A DNA stretch of 64,000 bases, taken from positions 372,001 through 436,000 of the forward strand of contig CBDCVZ010000010.1 in NCBI GenBank assembly GCA_965223215.1, given 5' to 3'. This stretch comes from JABDMH01 sp965223215 (GTDB lineage Bacteria > Bacteroidota > Bacteroidia > Chitinophagales > Saprospiraceae). The notes under the pieces were generated by a model that worked only from the letters and a program-made list of their open reading frames with translations, was not told the DNA's origin and did not search any database. Of this stretch, positions 56,135 to 64,000 are shown in pieces. Made by a program: the position numbers and the translations under genes. Position 1 is the first letter of the stretch; the number at the start of each line of letters is the position of its first letter.

Positions 56135-56482
56135 ATGACTGTTGGTGATAGAATAAAGCAGCTGCGTAAGCAGAAGGACCTTACTCAATCTAATCTTGCC
56201 AAAGTGGTGGATCTTACCTACATCCAGATCGGTCGATATGAAACAGGTAAATCCAACCCATCTGCCGATGTGTTGCAACGACTTGCTAAAGCTCTTGAGA
56301 CCACAACCGATTTTTTGATGAATGGCTCCACTGATGAAGTTGTCTCGGCTCAGCTATCTGATATGGAGTTACTCAATCAATTCAAAGAAGTGGAAAAAAT
56401 GACACCCGAAGACAAGAACCTGATCAAGACATTTATCGATGCTTTTATCACCAAAAGAAAAGTGCAGAGGCTTGCTCAGTAA
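56135..56482 (+). CDS. XRE-family repressor (module B)
   Basis: A 115-residue helix-turn-helix protein (RIKQLRKQKDLTQSNLAKVV, YIQIGRYETGKSNPSADVLQ, LETTTDFLMNG), ending in a helix rich in charged residues. It is divergent from the primase and presumably binds the palindrome at 56004-56023. The immunity gene on the other strand ends 59 bp further on. Confidence 0.88.
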   Translation: MTVGDRIKQLRKQKDLTQSNLAKVVDLTYIQIGRYETGKSNPSADVLQRLAKALETTTDFLMNGSTDEVVSAQLSDMELLNQFKEVEKMTPEDKNLIKTFIDAFITKRKVQRLAQ

Positions 56483-56541
56483 AATTATAGAGCAATGAGT
56501 TCGAATAAGAAAGCACCCTGTCCTGATTGACAGTCACACGC

Positions 56542-57402
56542 TCATAAAAAGCGACGAATTTCTTTGTATTTAATGCGCATTTTGGTCCCGAGGTCAATTT
56601 CTGGCTCGTATAAACATTGTATCTCTTCAAAGGGTAAGTTAAAGGGATCAAACAAATAAGCTTCAACAACTTCAGATCTGCCTATTGCCAAAGATCTTAT
56701 GTCAATCGTTAAGTACTCAATATTGTCATTACCAATGGAACTGCCAGTTCTCAAAAATGCTATTGTCAGATAGGCCAGCAATGGTGCATGATCATTCTTC
56801 TTCACTAATAACGTTAGTTTAGTATACCTTGGTAGAAGGTCATCTTGTTTGTCGGGTGGTCTAGTCAATTGCCTTTCAAAGGCAAGTAATTCAACTTCTA
56901 TTAACTCCCGCTGCCTAACAACTTCTAAAATACTCGTACTATCTTTTATTTCGGCAAATGCTGCATAGATCTTCTCATTATACAAATCGTCTGGTTGAAC
57001 TCCAATCCAATTTGAAAAATCATGATCTAACAGATCAATCACCTTATTCTGCAAATTGATCCAATATACTCCACTGTCACTTGAATCATTTTTTAAACAA
57101 TAATAGCCTTCTGTGGTTCCGTCATATCCAATGGCAACGAAATCTCCAAATCCAATTTCTTTCAAATTATTTGTCTCACTCCTAATTGATCCAATTTCAC
57201 CCTCCAATGGAAATAACACAAAGGACCCGTTAAAGAAACTACCATATCCAACAGCATCAATAAAATCGATATATTGTGAATTTAGATCAAGACCTTCATT
57301 CTTAACTAAAAGAAGGAAACCAGACTCATATTTTGCGACTTTGTGATATCCAGGTGCGTTATGCACCCTGATCTCATCTTTAAATTTCGAATAACTATTC
57401 AT
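56542..57402 (-). CDS. Predicted immunity protein for the Rhs HNH tip (SMI1/KNR4-like)
   Basis: A 286-residue acidic protein whose ATG overlaps the toxin stop by 8 bp. The N-terminal 150 residues (FIDAVGYGSFFNGSFVLFPL, FGDFVAIGYDGTTEGYYCLK, DSGVYWINLQNKVIDLLDHD) look like the SMI1/KNR4 immunity fold; the rest (ELIEVELLAFERQLTRPPDK, EYLTIDIRSLAIGR) is unfamiliar. The role is inferred from position. It is unrelated to the immunity protein of the other cassette. Confidence 0.6.
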   Translation of the reverse strand: MNSYSKFKDEIRVHNAPGYHKVAKYESGFLLLVKNEGLDLNSQYIDFIDAVGYGSFFNGSFVLFPLEGEIGSIRSETNNLKEIGFGDFVAIGYDGTTEGYYCLKNDSSDSGVYWINLQNKVIDLLDHDFSNWIGVQPDDLYNEKIYAAFAEIKDSTSILEVVRQRELIEVELLAFERQLTRPPDKQDDLLPRYTKLTLLVKKNDHAPLLAYLTIAFLRTGSSIGNDNIEYLTIDIRSLAIGRSEVVEAYLFDPFNLPFEEIQCLYEPEIDLGTKMRIKYKEIRRFL

Positions 57403-58258
57403 CCAATTTTACCTTGTTGAATTTTGTACCATAAGGATACTGCTTGTTTAAATGATACGCTTTGGGGCCCTCACTTCTGTTTAAACCTGATTTCTTGAGC
57501 TGCAGGTTCGAAATATCGTCTGGTCCTCCAAACTGCCTCTGAATGATATGGTCGACATCAAAGCCATCTGGAACAGGTCCATTTTCAGCCTCCCAAATCC
57601 TTCTAGCACTCGACCTTGTTCCCTTAGTGCTAATTCTAATTAAATTGCCTTCAGCTGCTGCAGTCTGATATGCTGAAAGCTCTGCTGCCATCGTCGACGG
57701 TAACCTAAGATCAACACTAGGTGTCTTATTGAAATTTGGCGCCTTCAATTTTGAAAAAACCCCACCTGCTGCTGCACCTCCAGCAAGATTCTCGTAAGTC
57801 TCCACGTCAGTTACGATATCGACAACATCTTGAACCGTAGCTTTATCTACAAACTCCGATGCGGCTGCCACTCCCTCAGTCATCATCTCGGTGCCTGTCT
57901 TACCTTCTACAATTCCTTGATTATAGAGGCTGATCCCACTATTAATTACCGACGCTGAACTATTGTATAAAAATGTGGCAGCATTGTGGAGAACATTTGT
58001 TGGACCACGATATGCCATTCTTTGAATCGGAGGTAATGCCTTTTGTAAGCCCCATAAATCAATATAAGTCACTGGACTATTCTCCGCATAATTATATGGA
58101 CTTACATGCGCAAACTGATCCGCAATAGGATCCACTCCAGTAAACCGTCCCACGGCTGGATCATAAAACCGAGCGCCATAGTCTAATAACTTACCACTCT
58201 CAAAATTCCAACCCCAAGACTTTTCCTGGGTCCTACAATGTAACGACTTCCAGGCGAT
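57395..58258 (-). CDS. Start-less Rhs core fragment fused to HNH-type nuclease toxin tip
   Basis: A 288-codon open frame, identical to the other Rhs fragment for its first about 32 codons (to 58164), then different. First possible start is a GTG at 58153. Core residues GRFTGVDPIADQFAHVSPYN and YAENSPVTYIDLWGL are followed by a helical linker and then a C-terminal nuclease: GFDVDHIIQRQFGGPDDISN with LQLKKSGLNRSEGPKAY is an HNH/Tox-type motif (DH pair, later Asn). It lacks the many YD repeats and the secretion region of a working Rhs protein. Probably a silent tip until joined to a full-length rhs. Confidence 0.75.
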   Translation of the reverse strand: MAWKSLHCRTQEKSWGWNFESGKLLDYGARFYDPAVGRFTGVDPIADQFAHVSPYNYAENSPVTYIDLWGLQKALPPIQRMAYRGPTNVLHNAATFLYNSSASVINSGISLYNQGIVEGKTGTEMMTEGVAAASEFVDKATVQDVVDIVTDVETYENLAGGAAAGGVFSKLKAPNFNKTPSVDLRLPSTMAAELSAYQTAAAEGNLIRISTKGTRSSARRIWEAENGPVPDGFDVDHIIQRQFGGPDDISNLQLKKSGLNRSEGPKAYHLNKQYPYGTKFNKVKLDE

Positions 58259-58333
58259 TTATCATGCCTGGATGTGACTGATTTTTCTTTTCAATTGAGG
58301 TGCATTTTCAATTGAAAAAAGAAAAGTAAATGC

Positions 58334-58735
58334 TCAACTTATTGCACCATCCTTCTTTAATCCGATTAGAGGGAACCTCTTATCTTTCAGTTTGAGATCT
58401 TTTCGTATTGCTTTGATGAGTTCAGTTAGATACTTGTCATGATCCATTGGTGTCTTACCCATTATTCCTTTTTCTTCGTAATCGAGTAGCTTGAAGATCA
58501 CTTCTTCGCTAGCTATAATGAATAATTTGTCTCTGGCAAGAACATAGTCTCGGAGTCCGGATTTTCGGTTTGCAGCATTTTCGTGAAGTGCTTCTAAGAA
58601 TGTTGTATATCCTTCTTCCTTCCTCTTTCTTATTTGGAGAATGATGCTATTTCGATTTGCCAAGAATGCTCCAATCACAGATACAATTACTGCTGTTAAT
58701 GCTCCTAAAAGGGATATAAGAATTTCGATCTTCAT
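58334..58735 (-). CDS. Small membrane protein of unknown function (module C)
   Basis: Same 133 residues as the gene at 49241-49642: one N-terminal membrane helix, then a charged helical part. No change is seen. Confidence 0.6.
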   Translation of the reverse strand: MKIEILISLLGALTAVIVSVIGAFLANRNSIILQIRKRKEEGYTTFLEALHENAANRKSGLRDYVLARDKLFIIASEEVIFKLLDYEEKGIMGKTPMDHDKYLTELIKAIRKDLKLKDKRFPLIGLKKDGAIS

Positions 58736-58795
58736 ATCTCAATAAATGAGATCTAATTAATTTCAGTTCACCATACAGATCAGCACTCGCTCAAT

Positions 58796-59953
58796 GCCAA
58801 CCCACAATCGCAGTTATAAGGTGTGTCGCCGTGGACAGTCCGCGGCACATATCACGCCAGCCTATCGGCACATTGCTTTTGTCATGATATGATGCGGCGT
58901 CCATCACGGCGTCACTCGCTGCTTTCCTGATGCCCCCCTGACGATCCCGCTGGTCTGTCAGGATGGCACATCGCAGCTTGTTGATTTGGCGGCTGCGCAT
59001 GCCACCTTCGGCTTCGCTGCTTCGCAGTACTGGCATCTACATGAAAAAAATCATTCCCATTGCCAGACCTCGGTGGCGCCGCAGCTGCCGCCAGTAACTG
59101 CGTTTTGCCCACCCTCAAGCAATCCCACGTTTCCCTCCCACAATTAGCTTTCACCGACCGGCAAAATTATTCCGCGCAAGCTTAATACCATGGAGCCTAT
59201 GGCTCCCCCGCCAAGCCCCTCGATCTCCTCCATGGTTTTAAGCCCTCTCCCGCAGATTGTTGCCTATCGATAAAAGCTAAGCCTCCCTCTGTTCAAGAAT
59301 AGTTTCCTGACCTAAGCCAAGCTGAAGCAGAGAGTGGGATTAGGAGCCATTGTAAGCAACCAAGATGCGGGTGGGCTGCCCGGTCAAGGTTTCTGCGCAC
59401 CTCTCTTTTTTATTTAATTAAACCTTCCGCGCAGAACTTGTCTTGACCTTGACGGGGCAAGCGCGGATATATCTTTGTGTCAATGGCTTCTAATCCACGG
59501 CAACGAACCGAACCATTCATTCCACTATTTTCCAACGATAATTAATTTGTGGGCAAGGGTTTTTGTTAGTTCGTCGCTCGCCGTTCTGCGAGTGCGATCG
59601 AGGCCGTAGACTGAGGAACCTGAGCTTGCCGAAGGTGGCAGGCTACGTGGTGCAAAGCACTCACCCAACGGGTGACCGAGAGAGCCGCAGGCGAGCACAA
59701 AAAACATAGCAGCGGCTAGACCTTATTTATAAATAATATGCCCGACAGGGCACCATAAAGAGGGCTAGAGAGAGCTGCAGTGATGAGGAACGCAGCCACG
59801 AGAAGATGGCAGAGAACGAGCACCTACTGGAGCACAGTGATCGGTGCTATGCAAGGCCGCAGCGTAGCGTAGCCGAAGGGTAGCCTTGACATAGCAGCCA
59901 GCTGAACTGGGGTGAGTACCGCAGGCACACCTTATTACCTGTGTGGGTTAAGC
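58796..59953. mobile_element. 1.16-kb non-coding block with imperfect terminal inverted repeats (module C)
   Basis: Copy of 49703-50860, with the same ends (58796-58825 and 59926-59953) and the same hairpins (long stem at 59382-59448). No gene is credible inside. Confidence 0.6.
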
Positions 59954-59968
59954 TTTCGCGGGAGTGGA

Positions 59969-60511
59969 TTATTTCTGGTCCTTTTTAAAGCCGATTCGCT
60001 TTCTGGATTCGTGTTCTATTCTGACCTCCTTTTCCTCCATTAATTTCTTTAGGTATTCGAATAGCACAATAATTTGATCATCATGAGAGGACACAGTTCT
60101 TTCAATCTGCTCCAGTTTAATTATTAGATCCTTATGATTCAACAATAGCTCTCTCATCTTTGTAAATATCCTCATGATCTGGATATTAACTTCAATTGCT
60201 CTTGCACTTCTCAATACGCTCGATAGCATTAAGACACCATGTTCGGTAAATACATAGGGTGGAGTTCTTCTACCTCCCCAACTTGAGGTCGCATTTTGCG
60301 ACTTCAAGATTTCGAACTCTTCTGTAGATAATTGGAACATAAAATCGTCAGGGAAGCGATCCTTATTTCGTTTCACTTGTTCGTTAAGTCTCTTCGTTTT
60401 TACCTCATAAAGCTCGGCTAAATCCTCATCAATCATCACTTTTTGATCTCTGATGATATGGATTTTACTGATGAGGAGGTCATCTGTGATTAATGGCTTC
60501 TTACTGCTCAT
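59969..60511 (-). CDS. ORF6N-domain protein (module C)
   Basis: Identical in sequence to the 180-residue module B protein at 50876-51418. Confidence 0.85.
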   Translation of the reverse strand: MSSKKPLITDDLLISKIHIIRDQKVMIDEDLAELYEVKTKRLNEQVKRNKDRFPDDFMFQLSTEEFEILKSQNATSSWGGRRTPPYVFTEHGVLMLSSVLRSARAIEVNIQIMRIFTKMRELLLNHKDLIIKLEQIERTVSSHDDQIIVLFEYLKKLMEEKEVRIEHESRKRIGFKKDQK

Positions 60512-60543
60512 GATGCTAAATTACTACTTCCCAATGTCGATAT

Positions 60544-61533
60544 TCATTTCAACGGATGATAATTCCTCAACCCATCCTCCAGATCCTCAAGATTATATAA
60601 ATCATACCGCTCAGTGCTACTCACGTACTTGTGTCCTGCCATGTACTGAACAATCCGAACATCATAAGATTTCAACCAATCACCGATCACCGCAGCTCTG
60701 ATCACTTGACCAGATTTGATCTTAGGGTTGATCTTCTTGACGGCTTTAAACATATGGTGCAAGCTGGTTTTAATATTTGCAGATCCTCCTTCACTAAAAA
60801 ATAATTGTTGCTCGATTTTAGGATCTGGCTTGGCAGGTTTCCGTCCCGATTTTTGTAAATATTTACCACTCCAGATGGCTTCCAACATCCGAGGCCTGAC
60901 TACCAAAATATATTCTTGTAAATCCAGTAATTGACGGGCATCCAGATCTAGTGTACGATGATGACTGGATCTCGAGCCCTGGATATAAATTTTACCTTCT
61001 CTTAATTGGATGTGTTTTTCATCTAGTCGGTGGAGGTCCCTGGTCGTGATGGCTTGATAAATCATTATGCCCAAGATGACCTTGTTGCGCTTGGTGCGAT
61101 CATCTAAAGCCGGATAAGCATCGTATAATTGTACTAATTCGTCGAACTCAATAAATCGCATGGGTGGCTGTCTTCTCTCTCCCCGCACACGCAGATTACC
61201 AGCTGGATTAATACCAACGTCCAGACTGGTGTAATAATGATGGATGCCGGTCAGCACCCGGTTCACCTGCTTAATGCTCATTTGTTCTTTCAACTGCCCT
61301 GACGCCATTGGGTCAGGATGCCTAAGGGAAAAAATAAAATCCCTGATGTGTTGATAAGTAACAACTTCTGGACTTACTTTCTGGGTGAGCATGCTTTCAA
61401 TAAATAATCCGCAATAATTGTAGTACTGTTGGATGGTTGCTGGACTGTATTTTTTCTTCTCTAAATAAGCCACTAGGATTTCTAGTTCCTTTTGAGCTGC
61501 CGGACTAAATTGATAAGTCTTATTTCTGGTCAT
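60544..61533 (-). CDS. Tyrosine recombinase 1 (module C), atypical active site
   Basis: Identical to the module B protein at 51451-52440, including the Q-x-x-R change and the palindromic 11-residue insert (61297-61329). Overlaps recombinase 2 by 14 bp. Confidence 0.87.
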   Translation of the reverse strand: MTRNKTYQFSPAAQKELEILVAYLEKKKYSPATIQQYYNYCGLFIESMLTQKVSPEVVTYQHIRDFIFSLRHPDPMASGQLKEQMSIKQVNRVLTGIHHYYTSLDVGINPAGNLRVRGERRQPPMRFIEFDELVQLYDAYPALDDRTKRNKVILGIMIYQAITTRDLHRLDEKHIQLREGKIYIQGSRSSHHRTLDLDARQLLDLQEYILVVRPRMLEAIWSGKYLQKSGRKPAKPDPKIEQQLFFSEGGSANIKTSLHHMFKAVKKINPKIKSGQVIRAAVIGDWLKSYDVRIVQYMAGHKYVSSTERYDLYNLEDLEDGLRNYHPLK

Positions 61534-62413
61534 GGCGAAGGTCCTTTAAGATGTGGGTATAAATCTGAGTTGTGTCAAGGGTGCTGTGACCCAACAACTT
61601 GGCGATCTGATGCAAGGTCATACCATTGGCTAATAAATGAGTGGCAATACTATGTCGTAAACTATGCAGACCGCAAGGTTTATCAATACGAGCCTTATCG
61701 AGCAACTTTTTGAGGCGCTCATACAACGCCGGACCACCTAATTTTTTACCTCGTACTCCAATAAAAAACCAGGCTTCATTTCTTCCACTCAGTAATCCCG
61801 GTCTACCCACCGTCAGATAGGTCAAAATATTTTTTCTCACATCTCCAAGAATGGGCACATAGCGCTCCTTGTAATTCTTCCCTTTGCGTACATACAGTAG
61901 ATTCTTGTCAGGCAAAATATCATCGACTAACACACTAGCACCTTCTGTTCTTCTTAAACCGCAGCCATAATAAATAGCCAACATCGCTCGATCACGTATG
62001 CCCAATAGATCATCTTCGGTGGCTTTGTACAGTCGTTTAATTTCTGCTGGAGTGAGGATTTCATGATGGGTCACGTCGGTCGCTCGGTAAATGATATTGA
62101 CCTCCAGATTGACACCACCAACTTCTCTTAAAAACCTACGGAACAATCTTAACGTACGTAAATAAATCCTCAAAGTACTCACCGATAAGCTACCTGGTCG
62201 GCTCTTATTTTCCCTGGTTTTTAGAAAGGCAAAAAAGGACTTAGCATGGTGGGACTTTATTTGATGCTCATGGCACCAATCAATAAATTCCTCGATGCGC
62301 TGTGGTCCATATTTTAATGTGCTGGGCTCATAATTTTGCAGCTCCAGCCACTGCTTAAATCCCTGCAGCACACCCGCTTTTTCTCCCTTTGTAAAAAATC
62401 CCTTACTGTACAT
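61520..62413 (-). CDS. Tyrosine recombinase 2 (module C), canonical
   Basis: Identical to the module B integrase at 52427-53320, with the full Arg, Lys, H-x-x-R, His, Tyr set. Confidence 0.92.
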   Translation of the reverse strand: MYSKGFFTKGEKAGVLQGFKQWLELQNYEPSTLKYGPQRIEEFIDWCHEHQIKSHHAKSFFAFLKTRENKSRPGSLSVSTLRIYLRTLRLFRRFLREVGGVNLEVNIIYRATDVTHHEILTPAEIKRLYKATEDDLLGIRDRAMLAIYYGCGLRRTEGASVLVDDILPDKNLLYVRKGKNYKERYVPILGDVRKNILTYLTVGRPGLLSGRNEAWFFIGVRGKKLGGPALYERLKKLLDKARIDKPCGLHSLRHSIATHLLANGMTLHQIAKLLGHSTLDTTQIYTHILKDLRHDQK

Positions 62414-62434
62414 ATCCGTGGGACACTGGGATAC

Positions 62435-64000
62435 TTAGGTTAACGCATTGATTGCCTGTGGCTTAGTTGTCCCATTTTCACTGGTGGGACACCTTTGGGA
62501 CACTGGGACACCTTGCTGCTTGATTTTCAATATAATATCCTTTAGTCGCTTGTCTATTTCGTCTTTGAGTTGGTCGTATTCTTGATAGTCGGCAATTTGA
62601 TACTCATAGCCTCTAAACTTATTACCGCCTTTGTATTTGATATAGCCATTGACCTTTAATTCTCGGATATGTCGGTGGATCGTACTAGAGCTGATGCGGA
62701 GTTCTTTCCGGATCTCCTGGGTATAAAACACCTCACCATTCTTGACCTGGGTCTTGAGCTTTTCTAGGAATAATCTAGCCGCCTTACTGAGCTCATCACT
62801 CTTGCTAAATAGCACTTCCTTTAGCAGACTAAATGCTGCTTCCACATCTTCGATGGTTGATTCAATAAAAGGCTCTCCAGTTGCTTCATTAATTTGCTGT
62901 GGCCGCTGCCACTGATGGTAGAAAGTGATCGTCTCAATAAAACTGAGCAACAATAAAAGCGTACGCCTTGGCTTAAATACTTCGTCCGGTAGATCAATTA
63001 ATTCTGCATATGGATTGACCACTTTAATGGGCTTCAGCAGTCTTTGTACATTCTTGAGTTTGCGGGTTATTTGGTACTCCTCTTGATGATTAATTTTACC
63101 AGAACTAAGTGATTTTTGATAGGTCATGATTCGCTTGTCTTGTTCGCTACTGGTATCGATATAAAGCAATATGCAGCGATTGGCATTGTCCTCATACACG
63201 CGCTCCCTGGTTGTACAGCCGCTGACACTGACTGGTCCCTCCACGCGCAAGGTGATGGTCTTTAAATTGCCCTTATTGTCTTTGAGGGTGACCGTTTTGG
63301 TGATCCTTCTTTTGGTCTGTAATTCCCGTAAAGGGTAGAGCACATTTTCAGCACCGTCCAGGTCTTCGATCAATATTAATTTATGCTTGAGCTCTTCGCG
63401 CCCAAAATAATAGAGCGCATTGTCGCTTAAGGTGGTGATCTCTATCTTGTCTTCTTCTGGGATTAATTCACTCACCTTTTCCTGTAGGTACGTTTTGCCG
63501 GTACCAGAGGCACCCAGGCACATGATGTGCAATGGCTTTTCTCGCTTACGAGAAGTGTAAGCCAGATAAGCGATCAAAGCGTTATTCTTTTCGCCGACGA
63601 TACCACTTCTGGCAATGTCGGTAAGGGTATTTCGCAAGAGCTTAGGGTCTTTTAAATATTTAATGGCTTCAGCTTTGTCGGCTGATGTCATCGCTGGTCT
63701 CTCCGTCTTTTTGGGTTTGAGTTGCTCTAGTTTATTTTGCCGATAGCGCTCTAAAGCACCAGTCATGTGACTGATGGTTTTTTCTGCCTTAGTAGAGCTG
63801 ATTTCTAAGCTTTCAGCAATCTTTTGCACCAGCTGCTCTACCTGCTTAGAATGATATAAATCCAAGCTGTGACGGACAGGTAAATGGTGTGAGTGTTCAA
63901 GCCTTTCAATTTTCACAGTGACTCGCATTCGATCCAAGCCAGTAATTTTAATACCACCCAATATGGTAATTGATAAAAGATCTGTGCAATAAAGAATGAG
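62435..64000 (-). CDS. Primase-ATPase (module C), N-terminal part beyond window
   Basis: The C-terminal about 520 residues of the same primase-ATPase as at 53342-55954. The ATPase (CLGASGTGKTYLQEK) and winged helix are present; the zinc finger and Toprim lie past the right edge. All visible residues match module B. Confidence 0.87.
   Translation of the reverse strand, partial: LILYCTDLLSITILGGIKITGLDRMRVTVKIERLEHSHHLPVRHSLDLYHSKQVEQLVQKIAESLEISSTKAEKTISHMTGALERYRQNKLEQLKPKKTERPAMTSADKAEAIKYLKDPKLLRNTLTDIARSGIVGEKNNALIAYLAYTSRKREKPLHIMCLGASGTGKTYLQEKVSELIPEEDKIEITTLSDNALYYFGREELKHKLILIEDLDGAENVLYPLRELQTKRRITKTVTLKDNKGNLKTITLRVEGPVSVSGCTTRERVYEDNANRCILLYIDTSSEQDKRIMTYQKSLSSGKINHQEEYQITRKLKNVQRLLKPIKVVNPYAELIDLPDEVFKPRRTLLLLLSFIETITFYHQWQRPQQINEATGEPFIESTIEDVEAAFSLLKEVLFSKSDELSKAARLFLEKLKTQVKNGEVFYTQEIRKELRISSSTIHRHIRELKVNGYIKYKGGNKFRGYEYQIADYQEYDQLKDEIDKRLKDIILKIKQQGVPVSQRCPTSENGTTKPQAINALT

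Larger units (their letters stand above)
49071..58163. repeat. Tandem repeat unit 1 (9,093 bp; module B)
   Basis: From 49071 the sequence is repeated at +9,093. Every coding and non-coding stretch I compared between 49071-54907 and 58164-64000 matched exactly. The left border is inside the Rhs core (TAAAACCGAG after a G/A difference). The unit ends inside the next Rhs core, so it carries membrane protein, non-coding block, ORF6N, recombinases, primase, xre, immunity gene and toxin tip. Confidence 0.85.
41997..64000. mobile_element. Tandem array of recombinase/primase modules with Rhs toxin-tip cassettes
   Basis: Three related modules read leftward: A 42.0-47.6 kb, B 49.1-56.5 kb, C from 58.2 kb past the window end. 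Each has xre (opposite strand), primase-ATPase, two overlapping tyrosine recombinases and an ORF6N protein. A is separated from B, and B from C, by an Rhs-core fragment fused to a toxin tip plus an immunity gene, different each time. B and C also share a 133-residue membrane protein and a 1.16-kb non-coding block. A lacks these and abuts the tRNA-type repeat. No conjugation genes are visible. Limits on the right are unknown. Confidence 0.75.
58164..64000. repeat. Tandem repeat unit 2 (module C, cut by window end)
   Basis: Identical, as far as I compared, to 49071-54907. It continues past the window edge. Confidence 0.85.

Overview
The window looks like a chromosomal segment of a Bacteroidota bacterium, possibly of the Saprospiria/Lewinella type (inference from gene content only). 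Supporting signs are a SusC/SusD pair, a second TonB-dependent receptor, a T9SS-type C-terminal sorting domain, lipoproteins with Bacteroidota-like lipoboxes, a bS21 gene with a TAnnTTTG -7 box and no Shine-Dalgarno, and a PadR regulator with permease-prefix-domain FtsX-like permeases.

Layout. 1-4.2 kb: a SusD lipoprotein cut by the left edge, and its SusC, whose 5' end looks truncated. 4.3-9.9 kb: padR and two large MacB/FtsX-type permeases in one tight operon. 10-14.5 kb: an FG-GAP lipoprotein and four small genes on the + strand. 14.5-19 kb: a three-gene operon (unknown P-loop NTPase, MscS-like channel, Na+/H+ antiporter). 19.2-26.8 kb: GMC oxidoreductase with its gluconate-dehydrogenase-subunit-3-like partner, SET protein, acetyltransferase, cyclase-family protein, and a sugar isomerase/lipoprotein/Nramp-like operon. 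27.1-38.4 kb: M23/LysM peptidase and a carbohydrate-degradation cluster (GH28, GH20-like, alpha/alpha-toroid hydrolase), divergent from a TonB receptor plus a T9SS-exported beta-helix protein. 38.6 kb: rpsU.

From 38.9 kb the window is accessory DNA. Degenerate tRNA-Leu-like tandem repeats, each with a copy of the tRNA promoter and of the tRNA 5' end, precede an intact tRNA-Leu(UAA). The 3' end of this tRNA plus flank (68 bp) is repeated 2 kb further on, bracketing an AbiEi/AbiEii abortive-infection pair whose toxin gene is frameshifted. Then comes a tandem array of related modules. Each has an XRE regulator divergent from a primase-ATPase, two overlapping tyrosine recombinases and an ORF6N protein. 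Module A (42.0-47.6 kb) is decaying. Modules B and C are intact where seen and, as far as can be compared, identical, with a period of 9,093 bp. Between modules lie start-less Rhs-core fragments, each fused to a different nuclease-like toxin tip and followed by an overlapping immunity gene. The sequence is constant up to a point inside the Rhs core and differs after it. B and C also carry a 1.16-kb non-coding block bounded by imperfect inverted repeats.

I read this array as a mobile element that carries and swaps Rhs toxin-tip/immunity cassettes. That is inference from layout and is the most interesting signal in the window.
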